A stretch of 33,439 nt of DNA, taken from NCBI GenBank assembly GCA_903844665.1, contig CAIMUS010000204.1, positions 1 to 33,439 on the forward strand. Direction: 5' to 3'. Made by a program: the position numbers and the translations under genes. Shown piece after piece: positions 1 through 9,823 of the stretch (position 1 is the first letter of the stretch; every line of letters begins with the position of its first letter). The DNA comes from an uncultured Pseudomonadota bacterium (GTDB taxonomy: Bacteria; Pseudomonadota; Gammaproteobacteria; Competibacterales; Competibacteraceae). The notes under the pieces were generated by a model, which was not told the DNA's origin, searched no databases, and saw only the letters and a program-made list of their open reading frames with translations.

Positions 1-172
1 CTGTTCGGGTTGGAACTGGTCAGCACACTGCTGGCCGGTTACAGCACGATGGGCAGCCGATCCCCCAATCGGCTGCCCATCGTCGGTTTTGCGGTCATGA
101 TGGCGGTGACGGTTGACGGCATGCTCGACATGGAATGATTTCGACCAGGCGCTGGTAGAGCGGCGGGAGAGT
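1..172 (+). pseudogene. C-terminal end of a DUF4239 (bestrophin-like) membrane protein, apparently frameshifted
   Basis: The first 45 codons read in frame from base 1 to a TGA at 136-138. The translation has a GYSTMGS segment followed by a hydrophobic stretch (IVGFAVMMAVTV) and ends LDME. This resembles the end of DUF4239 membrane proteins, where a hydrophobic helix is followed by a LDxE-PRLGLIR-type segment and FDQALV. The expected DFDQALVERRES does appear, but in another frame (137-172). About ten codons between the two parts seem to be missing, so the gene looks broken by a deletion near 136. The family match is from memory of the motif and only the last part of the gene is in the window. 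It could also be an intact divergent C-terminus ending at 138. Confidence 0.4.
48..81. repeat. Perfect 14-bp inverted repeat (hairpin)
   Basis: GATGGGCAGCCGAT at 48-61 and its exact reverse complement at 68-81 are separated by 6 bases (CCCCCA). A GTCGGTTTT stretch follows. The hairpin lies inside the DUF4239-like reading frame, so it may be an inserted palindrome or may act as a terminator for the decayed gene. The symmetry is certain; the role is not known. Confidence 0.6.
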
Positions 173-179
173 ATCCCCG

Positions 180-3100
180 CTAGGGTGCTTCCGCTGCCAT
201 GACGGGCTTTGCTTCGACCTTGTAGAAGATAGCGTAAAGCGCCGGCGCGACGATCAGGGTGAGGACACAAGCAAACAACAGCCCGAACATAAGTGCCACC
301 GCCATGGCCGCGAAAAAAGCGTCCTGCAACAGAGGTATCATGCCAAGCACCGTAGTGATGGCAACCATAAGCACGGGTCGGGACTTGCTGACGCAGCCGT
401 CCAGAATCGCCTGATAGGGCGGCTTTCCTCGGTCGATCTCGGTGTTGACCTTGTCCAGCACCACAATCGAGTTCTTGATCTGTTCGCCGCCCAGGCTGAG
501 CACGCCCAACAGCGCCATGAAGCCGAATGGTTGACCGGTCAACAGCAGTCCCGCCGTCACGCCGATAATGCACAATGGCACGATCAGCCAGATCACCAGC
601 GTGGTGCGGACCGAATTGAACAGGCACACCACGATGAACACCATCAGCACCAGCGCCATCGGCAGCGGCTTGGCTAAGGCGGTGCGGGCGTCGCGGGAAT
701 CCTCGTATTCGCCGCCCCATTCGAGCGAATAGCCCGAGGGCAAGGCGATATTTTCGATCTGGGCCCGCACCCGGTTGAACAATTGGCTGGGTAGACCGGA
801 TCGCGGGTCGGCATGGACGGTGATCGTCGGAACACGGTCGCGGCGCATCACTACCGGATCTTCCCAGCTCATATGAACGTCGGAAGTCACCTGGTTCAGT
901 GGAATCATCCGCCCGGCGACCGGACTCCAGATCTGCATATTCTGAATCTCCTGGACGTCATTGCGCTCGGCCAGCGGCGGACGAGCGATGATCGGCAACA
1001 GTCGGGTTTCCTGCGGAAAGATACCCGTGCCGGCGCCGCCCGGCTCGCGGTAGAAGCCGACCGTCCGGCCTTGAAAGCCGGTCTCCAGCGCTTGGGCGAC
1101 ATCCACCCGGGTAATGCCATTGCGACGCGCCTGCAGCTCGAGCAGGTCAGGGCGGATCACCAGCTCGCGCTCCCGCCAATCATCGCGCACCCCCTTGGCC
1201 CCGCCATCCTGTTCGAGGATTTGTTTGGCCTGGTCGGCCAGTTGACGCAGCGTAGCGGGATCAGGACCACGGAACCGCGCCTGCACCCGCCCGCCGCTGC
1301 CGGGACCCAATAGAAACTTTTTGGCGACAGTGTTGGCGTTCGGATAATTCTCATCCAAGTGCCGTTGGATGCCAGCCAGCAGTCCGTCGATCTTTTTCTC
1401 GTCATCGACATCGATCAGGAACTGGACGTAGGCTCTGTTCAGACTTTCCGGGCTGTAGACCAACATAAAGCGCAAGCCACCGCTGCCGACGAACGTCGTT
1501 ACGTGGGTGACGTCGGGTTGGGCCTGGATAAAACGCTCGATGCTGTCGGCGAATGCCTCCGATTCATCGATATGGACGCCGGCCGGCAGAAAGGCGTCCA
1601 CCATAAATTGCGGTCGAGTCGCCGCCGGGAAAAAGCTCTGTTCGACCTTGCCGAAGCCATACGGCGCCGCAGCAAACAGCACCAGCGAGAGCACTACCAC
1701 CGTCCAGCGAAAGCGCAGCGCCGTCACCAGCATGCGCCGGTAAGCCCGGAAGAACAGGCTGCCGTAGGGATCGCCGCTTGCGGCTGTGTTACCGCCGGTG
1801 GGCGAAAAAAACTTATAGCTCAGAAGCGGCGTAATGGTAATCGCCGACACCCAGCTTAGGCTGAGGGAGATCAGGATGACCCAGAACAGCGAGTTGCAAT
1901 ACTCGCCGGTCCGGTCCTCCGATAGCCCGATCGCCGCGAAGGCGATCACGGCGATGGCCGTCGCGCCGAACAGCGGCCACTGATTCTGCGCCACCGCCTC
2001 GCGCACCACCTGGAGCTTGTTCTCGCCGGCTTCTATCCGGACCCTCAGCGACTCGATGATGATAATCGCATTGTCCGTCAGCATACATAACGCGATGATC
2101 AGCGCACCCAGGGAAATTCGCTCCATCAGGAGATCGCCGTCGAGATACATCACCAGGAACGTCGCCATGATGGTCAAAAACAGCACTGCGCCGATGATCA
2201 GCCCGGTTTTTCGCCCCATCGTAAAGAACAGCACCACGAAGACGATGGTAACCGCCTTGGCCAGATTGAAAATAAAGTCGTTAGTGGCCTGAGTGACGGC
2301 TTCGGGCTGGAAGTTGATCTCGCCAATCTCGATGCCGATCGGCTGGTTGCTTTTGAGTTCGTCCAGCTTTTGGCGGATGCCCTGACCCATGGTGACGACG
2401 TTGCCGCCTTGCACCGTGGAGATACCCAAGCCGATGGTCGGCTTGCCATCGTAGCGGAGCAGACGGCGCGGTGGCTCCTGATTGTCGCGTTCCAGTGAGG
2501 CGATGTCTTTGAGGGTAAGTTGGCGGCCCGTCCTGTCCGACCCGATTACCATATCGAGCATATCCTCCGCCGAGCGGAAACCGCCCTGCGGGTCAAGGGC
2601 GATGTATTGATCGCCGACGCGCACACGACCGCCGTCGGCGGCGATATTCTGCGCCTGAAGCTGGTTATAGATCTGCTCCTCGTTCAGACCGAGTCCCGCC
2701 AACCGTTGCCGCGAGATTTCGAGGAAAACCACTTCCTGCTGTTCGCCGAAGAATTCGATTTTTTTAACGTTCTGCACCCCCAGTAATTCACGGCGCAGGT
2801 ACTCGGCGTAGCGGCGCAACTCGGGATACGAGTAGCCTTCGCCGGTAATCGCCAGAAAAATGCCGTAGACATCGCCGAAATCGTCGATCACCATCGACTT
2901 GCCACGCACCGAAGGCGGCAACAGCGGTTGGACGTCGTTGATCTTGCGCCGGAGTTCGTCCCAGACTTGGGGGATCGCATCCTGGTGGAATCGGTCTTTG
3001 ATTATGGCCGACACCACGGAACGTCCGCGCGAGGATTCCGATTCGACCCGCTTGAGTTGACCGAGTTGCTGCACGGCGCTTTCGATCGGATTGGTGACCT

Positions 3101-3284
3101 CCTTGGCGACCTCTTCGGCGCTGGCCCCCGGATACGGGGTAATGATCAACGCTTCTTTGATGGTAAATTCCGGGTCCTCGAGCCGGCCCATCCGCTGATA
3201 GGCCATCAGCCCGCCGATAACGACGAACAGCATCACAAAGAAAACAACGCGGTCCTTATGGACAGAGATTTCACCAAGGTTCAT
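180..3284 (-). CDS. RND-family efflux permease (AcrB/HAE1-like)
   Basis: Proton-driven inner-membrane pump of a tripartite efflux system; the substrate cannot be told from sequence. The protein is 1034 aa, the usual RND length. It starts MNLGEISVHKDR with a first membrane helix at about 12-30 and an EDPEF segment at about 36-40. There are two large periplasmic loops and two hydrophobic blocks, at about 340-560 and 860-1020. TM4 carries LCMLTDNAI with D404; the second Asp of the classical DD pair is Asn405. A lysine in TM10 (GGEQIKNSIVVLD) is kept. The reading frame stays open further upstream, but the ATG at 3284 fits the family N-terminus. It lies 2 bases after the adaptor stop, so the two form one operon. 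No TolC-type outer membrane gene is in the window. Confidence 0.93.
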   Translation of the reverse strand: MNLGEISVHKDRVVFFVMLFVVIGGLMAYQRMGRLEDPEFTIKEALIITPYPGASAEEVAKEVTNPIESAVQQLGQLKRVESESSRGRSVVSAIIKDRFHQDAIPQVWDELRRKINDVQPLLPPSVRGKSMVIDDFGDVYGIFLAITGEGYSYPELRRYAEYLRRELLGVQNVKKIEFFGEQQEVVFLEISRQRLAGLGLNEEQIYNQLQAQNIAADGGRVRVGDQYIALDPQGGFRSAEDMLDMVIGSDRTGRQLTLKDIASLERDNQEPPRRLLRYDGKPTIGLGISTVQGGNVVTMGQGIRQKLDELKSNQPIGIEIGEINFQPEAVTQATNDFIFNLAKAVTIVFVVLFFTMGRKTGLIIGAVLFLTIMATFLVMYLDGDLLMERISLGALIIALCMLTDNAIIIIESLRVRIEAGENKLQVVREAVAQNQWPLFGATAIAVIAFAAIGLSEDRTGEYCNSLFWVILISLSLSWVSAITITPLLSYKFFSPTGGNTAASGDPYGSLFFRAYRRMLVTALRFRWTVVVLSLVLFAAAPYGFGKVEQSFFPAATRPQFMVDAFLPAGVHIDESEAFADSIERFIQAQPDVTHVTTFVGSGGLRFMLVYSPESLNRAYVQFLIDVDDEKKIDGLLAGIQRHLDENYPNANTVAKKFLLGPGSGGRVQARFRGPDPATLRQLADQAKQILEQDGGAKGVRDDWRERELVIRPDLLELQARRNGITRVDVAQALETGFQGRTVGFYREPGGAGTGIFPQETRLLPIIARPPLAERNDVQEIQNMQIWSPVAGRMIPLNQVTSDVHMSWEDPVVMRRDRVPTITVHADPRSGLPSQLFNRVRAQIENIALPSGYSLEWGGEYEDSRDARTALAKPLPMALVLMVFIVVCLFNSVRTTLVIWLIVPLCIIGVTAGLLLTGQPFGFMALLGVLSLGGEQIKNSIVVLDKVNTEIDRGKPPYQAILDGCVSKSRPVLMVAITTVLGMIPLLQDAFFAAMAVALMFGLLFACVLTLIVAPALYAIFYKVEAKPVMAAEAP

Positions 3285-3286
3285 GG

Positions 3287-4576
3287 CTAGACCCCTCCGA
3301 GCGCATCGCCCAGGTCGCGTACTTTCATCCCGTCGCGCAGAAACGACACGCCCGCCACGGCGATCCGCTCGTCCGGTTGCAGCCCGTCGACAATTTCGAT
3401 CTGACCGCCCGCCGGCGCGCCGATTTTCACCGGCCGGCGGGTTACCTTTTGATCCGGTCCAATGATCCACACGACCTGCTGCCCCGTGCTTGCCTTGAAA
3501 ACGGCGGAAACTGGCACCAGGATGCGATTGTCGAGAATACCGGCGCGGCGATAGGTAAGGGTGACCGTGGCCGTCATGCCCGGCAGCAAATTCACCTCGG
3601 GCGGGGACTTCATGGCGACGCGAACTTTGAACGTCTGCGTCGTCGGGTCCGCTGCCTGCGCGACCTCTGTGATATGAACCGGAAACTGGAGTCCAGGCGC
3701 CCCGCTGAACTCCGCAAGCATCTGCACAATGTCCGCTGTGCGGAGATCGGCGGCCATGACCGTTTCGGGCACATCCACGACGATGTCGATCTCGTCAACG
3801 TCCTGGAACCTGACGATCGGAGCCTGCGCCCTGATGTTCTGTTGCAGTTCGACAAACCGCTGAGCGATGACGCCGTCGTAAGGGGCGCGCAGCGTAGAAT
3901 CCTGGAGCTGAATGTTCGCTTCGACCACGCGCGCTTCGAGTCCCCGGACTACGCCTTGCTGGGCGTCGATCTCCTCCGGTCGGGCAACCATTCCCTTCTG
4001 GAGCATCTGCCGGGCAGACCGCTGCGCTTCCTGCGCCACTTGGTAGGCAGTTCGAGTGCGCTCGTAAGCCGCCCGCGATATGGCGTTAGAGCGCAGCAAG
4101 CGCGCATGGCGATTGTATTCCGTCCGCGCATTGGCGAGTTCCGCCTCAGCCGCCCGCAGTTGCGCTTCCAGCCGCTGCCTTTGCTCGGGTCGTTCACCCG
4201 CCCGCAGCGCCTGCAGTGCCGCCCGCGCCTGGTCCAGTTGACCTTGCAGTGTCCGCAGTTGGGCCTGGAATTCATCTTGCCTCAGTTGGGCGATCAGCTC
4301 GCCCCTGGCGACCTTCTGTCCCTCCCTAACCGGCAACCTGACGAGCAAACCGGACACCGGGAAGGCAAGCTCGACATTTTTCGAGGCTTCGACCTTTCCA
4401 GGGAAGGAGCGCACATGCGGTTCTCCCCCGGCTGCCACGACCATCGTCTTGACGGGACGAACCACATCGGAACGGGGCGGAGCCTCCGGCGAGCACCCGG
4501 CAGCGAGATAGATGATCGACAAGGCGATCAGCACGGTTCGACCGAGGCCTGTACAACCGCAACTTCCGGCGTTCAT
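3287..4576 (-). CDS. RND efflux periplasmic adaptor lipoprotein (membrane fusion protein)
   Basis: A HlyD/AcrA-type adaptor that would link the RND permease to an outer membrane channel. The protein is 429 aa. The N-terminus has a hydrophobic stretch ending LAAGC, a lipobox with the acylated Cys at 28. A biotinyl-lipoyl half (GKVEASKNVELAFPVSG, LPVREGQKV) comes next. A long helical hairpin rich in Ala, Gln and Arg follows at about 105-215. Then comes the second lipoyl half with LRAPYDGVIAQR, and beta-barrel segments with LLPGMTATVTL near 335. AGGAGG stands a few bases ahead of the ATG (4574-4576). The gene precedes the permease with a 2-base gap, the standard adaptor-permease order. Confidence 0.93.
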   Translation of the reverse strand: MNAGSCGCTGLGRTVLIALSIIYLAAGCSPEAPPRSDVVRPVKTMVVAAGGEPHVRSFPGKVEASKNVELAFPVSGLLVRLPVREGQKVARGELIAQLRQDEFQAQLRTLQGQLDQARAALQALRAGERPEQRQRLEAQLRAAEAELANARTEYNRHARLLRSNAISRAAYERTRTAYQVAQEAQRSARQMLQKGMVARPEEIDAQQGVVRGLEARVVEANIQLQDSTLRAPYDGVIAQRFVELQQNIRAQAPIVRFQDVDEIDIVVDVPETVMAADLRTADIVQMLAEFSGAPGLQFPVHITEVAQAADPTTQTFKVRVAMKSPPEVNLLPGMTATVTLTYRRAGILDNRILVPVSAVFKASTGQQVVWIIGPDQKVTRRPVKIGAPAGGQIEIVDGLQPDERIAVAGVSFLRDGMKVRDLGDALGGV

Positions 4577-4680
4577 GACTGCCTCCTAAGAAGGACAGGA
4601 AATTCAACGGGGCTTAATCGCCCATTTCAACCGAATGGTGCGCTCGGATCAGAATATCGTCAAGCGATGATAAAGTGTGA

Positions 4681-6276
4681 TCATGGGCCATAAGCGCGAG
4701 CTGCTTGCCGCAACGACGGCATCCCGGACGTCTTTTGCGTTCTTTCGGTCGGCCCGGGTTCACCGACGGCGCTTGCAAACAAGCGGTCGGCAACCGAGGT
4801 GGCGTCCGATACGTTCGTCGGGCGGCTGCCGATGCCTTCCTCGATCCGGTCGAGCATGTAGGGGAAGAATGGGTTGGATGACATGCGAGCCAGGGCATCC
4901 AGAGTGACGATCAGCGTGCCGCGCTCTCCCCGCGTGGCCATCGCGCCCAGATTGACCCCGAAATCCTCCGCCGAATCGGGTTGCATTCCATACAGCGCAT
5001 CGCTCATCGGAAAGGGCAGCGCCACATGCGAGAGCGAAAACACATCAGCCGGGTACGTCAATCCCCCCAGCGTGCGCGTCTGCTCCGTGGTCGCACCTGC
5101 CTCGGTAACGCGCTCGACGACCTCGCCAGTCTCGGAGCTGACGTTGGTGATGATCGTGGTGCGGAACGGGCGCGGCGGTTCGGGCAGGATGCGCGTCAGC
5201 ATGTTGCCCGCCCTGGAACGCAGGAGCGGTCCTAACCTGGCGTTACGGTTCAAGTCGAACAGCACGAGTTCGCTGCCATTCGCCGGGAGGTGGACATACA
5301 GCGCGGAAACAATCGCGCGGGTGCTGACGGTGAAATCCACGATCGACTGGAAGGTCAGGATGGGCGGCAGCTCCGCGAGGCGTCCATCGCGCGCGTGGTC
5401 GGCGATCTGTTGCTGCAATCTGCGCACCACCAGCGACGATTGCCGTGCGCCGTTGACCGGGAACGAGTTGTACTTGAACGGATTGAATTCCGGCACCACG
5501 CTGAGCCACGCCGCTTTCGCAAACGGGGGAAAGATCGCCGGCCAGCCGAACACCCCGGCGAAGCGGGCAAGGTTGGTGATGCCGATCATCGGCGAGATCA
5601 GCACGATGCGATCCGGCCGCGACAGCGCCTTGTCGTCGAGCGCATCGAGCGCGTATTTCATGGCCAGCGCCCCGCCGTTGGAAAACCCGATCACGTGCAG
5701 CGGCCGCGACGGCCCGATCCGTCGCCGCGCTTCCCTGACCGCCAGACGCGTCGCCGCGGACCAGTCTTCCCATGCGACGTGGGTCAGGCCGGACGGCACC
5801 GTACCGTGACCGGGCAGGCGGATCGCGACCGAGACGTAACCATGCTCCCGGTAGCGCCGCGCGATGTGGCGCAGGCTGTACGGTGAATCCGTCAGCCCAT
5901 GCAGGAGGACGACCGCACCGACGGGCGGTCCCTCGGGCTCGAGGATGTAGGAGCGGTTCCAATCCTGCTTGAAATGACCGGGATAAATCGGGCTGCCGGC
6001 GAAGTAGCGATTGGCGGGATTGCGCGCTTCCGGAGGGAGCTTTTCGGTCACCTCGGCCCGGACTGCATCGAACAGCGCGTTCTCGGCCGACACGTACTCC
6101 GCCCAATCCGCGTTGCCGATCTCTTCGGCCGTCAAATCGTACGGGACGTAGGTGTGCCAGAGTTCCAGCGGAGGGCCACGTTGCGAGTCGTAGACGCGTA
6201 TCGCGAGCAGGGTCAGCACGCTCACGGCGACCACGATCGCGGTGCGCTTCAACAGCTTCGCTACCTTTGCTCTCAT
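4681..6276 (-). CDS. Membrane-anchored alpha/beta hydrolase
   Basis: Predicted serine hydrolase of 531 aa; the substrate is unknown. An N-terminal helix at about 10-26 (after KLLKR) should anchor it in the inner membrane or act as an uncleaved signal. The hydrolase core starts at about 120 with VVLLHGLTD (oxyanion HG at 126-127). It continues with RLPGHG at about 153-158 and the nucleophile elbow GFSNGG with Ser199. The Asp and His of the triad must lie in the C-terminal half; the SIVDFTVS and SHVALPF segments are candidates. The protein is longer than typical lysophospholipase-like hydrolases, with an extra C-terminal region after about 410. It is on the same strand as the efflux pair, 104 bases upstream of the adaptor start. 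Cotranscription is possible but no functional link is evident. Confidence 0.8.
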   Translation of the reverse strand: MRAKVAKLLKRTAIVVAVSVLTLLAIRVYDSQRGPPLELWHTYVPYDLTAEEIGNADWAEYVSAENALFDAVRAEVTEKLPPEARNPANRYFAGSPIYPGHFKQDWNRSYILEPEGPPVGAVVLLHGLTDSPYSLRHIARRYREHGYVSVAIRLPGHGTVPSGLTHVAWEDWSAATRLAVREARRRIGPSRPLHVIGFSNGGALAMKYALDALDDKALSRPDRIVLISPMIGITNLARFAGVFGWPAIFPPFAKAAWLSVVPEFNPFKYNSFPVNGARQSSLVVRRLQQQIADHARDGRLAELPPILTFQSIVDFTVSTRAIVSALYVHLPANGSELVLFDLNRNARLGPLLRSRAGNMLTRILPEPPRPFRTTIITNVSSETGEVVERVTEAGATTEQTRTLGGLTYPADVFSLSHVALPFPMSDALYGMQPDSAEDFGVNLGAMATRGERGTLIVTLDALARMSSNPFFPYMLDRIEEGIGSRPTNVSDATSVADRLFASAVGEPGPTERTQKTSGMPSLRQAARAYGP

Positions 6277-6394
6277 TGCCTCGAACCTCGTTTACCACGA
6301 TCGGCTGTCGGCTATTATTTCACAACGGCGCCGCCTGTTGCCAGTGCCCGGGTGTTACCGTGTTATCTGTATCGGGCCATAGACCAGGAAGGAA

Positions 6395-6741
6395 ACTTTG
6401 ACAGTTTCCGGCTGGGCGCATACCACTCATCTGGGCGTGGAAACGCAGCGGCAGTGGTCCGACAACGCCATCGCCCCCACCACGCCGGTCCTGTTCGGGC
6501 TGTTCTCGTTGGTCTGCGTCATGGCCCATCGCTTGACGGCCGCCGGGGCGACGCTGGCGGCCCCGTACCACCGCCTGGTATGCCCAAGGCAGAGGCCACG
6601 TTTTCCGATGTCTTAGCCTTCGTGCGGCGGACCTTATGGGCCCATCAGTATTTCAGCACCTCGACAGACGCCAACGAGTGTATCCTATTTCCGAAGGCCA
6701 CCTGGGAAGCCGTGCTCGATCAACTGGCAGCGACGGCTTAG
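6395..6741 (+). pseudogene. Decayed DDE transposase, C-terminal remnant
   Basis: The frame through 6434-6540 reads HLGVETQRQWSDNAIA followed by PVLFGLFSLVCVMAHRLT. This matches my recollection of the C-terminal part of a DDE-superfamily transposase, where a similar LGVETQRQWSD..ARTTPVL..LFSLV segment occurs. The expected TTAWY-AKAE segment is split over frames around 6568-6592. The reading then returns to a clean frame (TFSDVLAFVRRTLW to LDQLAATA) that stops at 6739-6741. At least two frameshifts are needed and no N-terminal catalytic part is visible. It fills most of the 515-base gap between the hydrolase and the ABC transporter. I saw no terminal inverted repeats. Confidence 0.6.
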
Positions 6742-6791
6742 CACCCTTCAGGATGGCCAAAGTCGAGTAAGCAACATAGGATGGTAAATCC

Positions 6792-8561
6792 GTGACAGCA
6801 ATCCAACAATCCCGAGGCGGCCTGCGCCCCCTGCGCGACCTGATTCCTTTTGTCAGCCCCTATTGGCGCATTCTGGCGGCGGCGCTGGCGGCTCTGGCCG
6901 TGGCGGCGACCGCCACGTTGATCCTGCCCCTGGCGGTGCGCTCGATGATCGATCTGGGTTTCGCCAGAGAAAATGCCGCGCATATCAATCAATATTTTCT
7001 CAAGCTGTTCGCGGTGGCGTGCCTGCTGGCCCTGGCCACGGCGGCCCGCTATTACTTCGTCGCCCGCCTGGGCGAGCGGGTGGTGGCCGATATCCGCGCC
7101 CAGGTTTACGCCCATGTCATCGGCATGAGCCCCGGTTTTTTCGAGACCACCCGGACCGGAGAGGTACTTTCCCGGCTGACCACCGATACCACCCTGATCC
7201 AGTCGGTGATCGGCGCCAGCGCTTCCCTGGCCCTGCGCAATCTGTTCCTGTTGCTTGGTGGTTTTACCATGCTGACGGTGACCAGTCCGCGCCTGACCGG
7301 TTTTATCATCGTCGGAGTGCCGGTCGTCGTCCTGCCGATTATTTTATTCGGACGTCGTGTCCGCCGGCTGTCACGGGCCAGCCAGGATACGCTGGCGGAT
7401 ACCAGCGCCGTCGCCGGGGAGACCCTGAACGCGGTGCAAGTGGTGCAAGCGTTCACCCATGAAAACCTGGAAGCCCGGCGCTTTGCCCAAGCCGTGGAGG
7501 TCGCCTATAACACCGCATTGCAACGGATCGGCGTGCGGGCGGTGTTGACCGCGCTGGTGATCCTGCTGGTGTTCGGCGCCATCGTGATGGTGCTTTGGCT
7601 GGGCGCGCATGCGGTGCTGGACGACCGACTGTCGGCGGGTCAATTGAGTCAGTTCGTCCTGTACGCGGTGCTGCTCGCCGGCGCCGTCGGCGGCTTGAGC
7701 GAGGTCTGGGGCGAACTGCAACAGGCCGCCGGCGCCGCGGAACGCCTGCAGGAATTACTGGCCGCCCAATCGACCATCACCGCCCCGGCCCGGCCCCGGA
7801 CGCTGCCGCAGCCGGTACGCGGCGCCATTCGCTTCGATAGAGTGACGTTCCATTACCCGTCGCGGCCCGACCATGCCGCCTTGGATGGCTTTTCGCTGGA
7901 AGTCCGGCCTGGCGAAACCGTGGCTCTGGTCGGTCCGTCGGGCGCCGGCAAGAGTACGGTGTTCCAGTTGCTGTTGCGCTTTTACGATCCCCGGCAAGGG
8001 CATATTTTTCTGGAGGGGGTCGATATCGCCCAGCTTCGGCCCCAGGATTTACGCCGCCAGATCGGCATCGTGCCGCAACATACGGTCATTTTCGCGGAGG
8101 ACGCCATGAGTAATATCGCCTATGGCCGCCCCGACGCCGGCGAAGCGGAGGTGAAAGCGGCGGCGCAGGCGGCGCTGGCCGATGAATTCCTGGAACGTCA
8201 GCCGGAAGGTTACCATACCTTTCTGGGCGAGCGGGGCGTCCGGCTGTCGGGCGGCCAGCAGCAGCGGATCGCCATCGCCCGGGCGATTCTCAAGGATTCG
8301 CCGGTGATGCTGCTGGACGAGGCGACCAGCTCGCTGGATGCGGAAAGCGAACGCCTGGTACAGCAAGCCCTGGATCATTTGATGCAGAACCGCACCACCC
8401 TGGTCATCGCGCATCGTCTGGCCACCATCCTCAAGGTGGATCGAATCGTGGTGATGGAACAGGGGCGGGTGGTCGCCACCGGCACTCACGAGGAATTGGT
8501 GAAGCAGGGCGGTTTGTATACCCGTCTGGCCGAATTGCAATTCGGCGTCCAGGCGGCTTAG
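6792..8561 (+). CDS. ABC transporter, fused membrane and ATPase domains (ABCB/MsbA-like)
   Basis: A half-size exporter of 589 aa that should work as a homodimer in the inner membrane. Residues 1-320 form the six-helix ABC type-1 membrane domain, with helices at about 25-50, 70-90, 150-195 and 260-300. The ATPase domain has Walker [10 protein letters not shown] at about 380-388, a Q-loop ([18 protein letters not shown]), the signature LSGGQQQR at about 486, Walker B VMLLDEAT at about 504, and the H-loop AHRLAT. Sequence alone does not separate lipid A flippase from drug or peptide export. The start is GTG at 6792; the ATG at 6781 hits a stop after four codons. It stands alone: cbiM begins 130 bases downstream. 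Confidence 0.92.
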   Translation: MTAIQQSRGGLRPLRDLIPFVSPYWRILAAALAALAVAATATLILPLAVRSMIDLGFARENAAHINQYFLKLFAVACLLALATAARYYFVARLGERVVADIRAQVYAHVIGMSPGFFETTRTGEVLSRLTTDTTLIQSVIGASASLALRNLFLLLGGFTMLTVTSPRLTGFIIVGVPVVVLPIILFGRRVRRLSRASQDTLADTSAVAGETLNAVQVVQAFTHENLEARRFAQAVEVAYNTALQRIGVRAVLTALVILLVFGAIVMVLWLGAHAVLDDRLSAGQLSQFVLYAVLLAGAVGGLSEVWGELQQAAGAAERLQELLAAQSTITAPARPRTLPQPVRGAIRFDRVTFHYPSRPDHAALDGFSLEVRPGETVALVGPSGAGKSTVFQLLLRFYDPRQGHIFLEGVDIAQLRPQDLRRQIGIVPQHTVIFAEDAMSNIAYGRPDAGEAEVKAAAQAALADEFLERQPEGYHTFLGERGVRLSGGQQQRIAIARAILKDSPVMLLDEATSSLDAESERLVQQALDHLMQNRTTLVIAHRLATILKVDRIVVMEQGRVVATGTHEELVKQGGLYTRLAELQFGVQAA

Positions 8562-8691
8562 GGTGCAATAGCAGGTTAGTGACAGCGTTAAGAGCCAGTC
8601 GCATAATACCCGCTGCCCCAATAACAATGTTCTTCGCAATTACCCTTTGCGGCGGGCTTTCTCAAGATGACCACCAGGAGAAATCGACCTT

Positions 8692-9795
8692 ATGCATATT
8701 CCCGATGGCTATTTAAGTCTGTCCACCTGTGCGGTGACATACACCGCCGCCGTGCCGTTCTGGACGGTGGCGTTATGGCGCGTCAAACGGCTGTTGAACA
8801 CCCGGCTGGTGCCCTTGCTGGCGGTGTTCTCCGCCTTCTCGTTCGTGATCATGATGTTCAACCTGCCGCTGCCGGGCGGCACCACCGGCCATGCCGTGGG
8901 CATGGGCATCGCGGCGGTGGTGCTGGGACCGTGGGCGGCGATGCTGGCAATTTCGATTGCGCTGTTGATCCAGGCCATCTTCTTTGGAGATGGCGGCATC
9001 ACCACGTTGGGCGCCAATTGTTTCAACATGGCCATCGTCGGTTCGCTGGTGGCATACAGCGTCTATCGTCTGGTCTCCGGCCGGTCGGCGATCGACTCCT
9101 CCAAGCGCGTGATCGCCGCGGCGGTGGCAGGTTATGTCGCTATCAACATCGCCGCCCTGCTTGCCGCCATCGAGTTCGGCATTCAACCGATCTTGTTTCA
9201 CGATGCGGCGGGAACCCCGCTCTATGCGCCCTATCCGTTGAATATTGCTATCCCGGCCATGATGATTGGCCATCTGGGGTTCGCCGGGCTGGCCGAGGCG
9301 ATTATCAGTGGCGGCCTGGTGGCTTACCTCCAGCGGACCGAGCCGACGCTGTTACGGCTGACGGCTCCCGGTGCGCCCGAACCTGATGCAGCCGCCGTGC
9401 AAGCGGTGGTATCGAGAGGCGGCTGGCTGAGCACGCGGACGCTCTGGGGCGCGGTGGCGGTGTTGATGATTTTGACGCCGTTGGGCTTGTTAGCCGCCGG
9501 CGTCGCCTGGGGCGAGTGGAGCACCGAGGATTTCGCCAATCCCGAGATGCGTCAGGAGATCGCGGCGGCGTCGGGCAATCAGGCGCCGCCCGAACAGACG
9601 CCGGCGGGACTGGAACGACTGGCCTCGCTGTGGACGGCGCCGCTGCCGGATTATGCGCCGGCGTTTATCCGCAGCCCCGCTGTCGGCTATATCCTGTCGG
9701 CCATGGTGGGCGCCGGCCTGATCATTCTTATCTTCCTGGGGGTTGGCTGGCTGGGGGATAAAATGCGCGGCCCCGCCGCGACGACGGCAGGTTAA
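8692..9795 (+). CDS. cbiM: Cobalt/nickel ECF transporter substrate-binding subunit CbiM/NikM with fused C-terminal CbiN/PDGLE-like domain
   Basis: Membrane subunit that binds Co(II) or Ni(II) for an energy-coupling-factor transporter, 367 aa. It begins MHIPDGYLS; the family uses the N-terminal Met amine and His2 for metal binding, so the ATG at 8692 is well fixed. GDGGITTLGANCFNMAIVG at about 99-117 is the family signature. The CbiM core ends near 230. It is followed by a helix at about 248-265, a loop containing PAGLERLASLW at about 305-315, and a final helix at about 328-350. This is the layout of a fused CbiN or PDGLE-type domain, which explains why no separate cbiN is present. The 130-base leader shows no cobalamin riboswitch box that I can recognise. 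First gene of the cbiMQO operon. Confidence 0.9.
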   Translation: MHIPDGYLSLSTCAVTYTAAVPFWTVALWRVKRLLNTRLVPLLAVFSAFSFVIMMFNLPLPGGTTGHAVGMGIAAVVLGPWAAMLAISIALLIQAIFFGDGGITTLGANCFNMAIVGSLVAYSVYRLVSGRSAIDSSKRVIAAAVAGYVAINIAALLAAIEFGIQPILFHDAAGTPLYAPYPLNIAIPAMMIGHLGFAGLAEAIISGGLVAYLQRTEPTLLRLTAPGAPEPDAAAVQAVVSRGGWLSTRTLWGAVAVLMILTPLGLLAAGVAWGEWSTEDFANPEMRQEIAAASGNQAPPEQTPAGLERLASLWTAPLPDYAPAFIRSPAVGYILSAMVGAGLIILIFLGVGWLGDKMRGPAATTAG

Positions 9796-9823
9796 AGCGC
9801 GACCGGCGTTCGTAGTACCGCGC

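Noticed and set aside
3377-4693. 438-codon open frame on the plus strand opposite the efflux adaptor
   Set aside because: It lies antisense to a clear adaptor gene with lipobox and Shine-Dalgarno sequence; its translation is His/Arg/Leu-rich with no domain. It is a GC-driven shadow.
5243-6298. 351-codon minus-strand frame overlapping the hydrolase
   Set aside because: Same strand, shifted frame, Arg/Gly/Ala-rich without any motif; the hydrolase frame has the GFSNGG elbow and an N-terminal membrane anchor.
8562-8691. Cobalamin riboswitch or nickel-responsive operator ahead of cbiM
   Set aside because: I looked for the conserved B12-box and for a palindromic NikR-type operator and saw neither.
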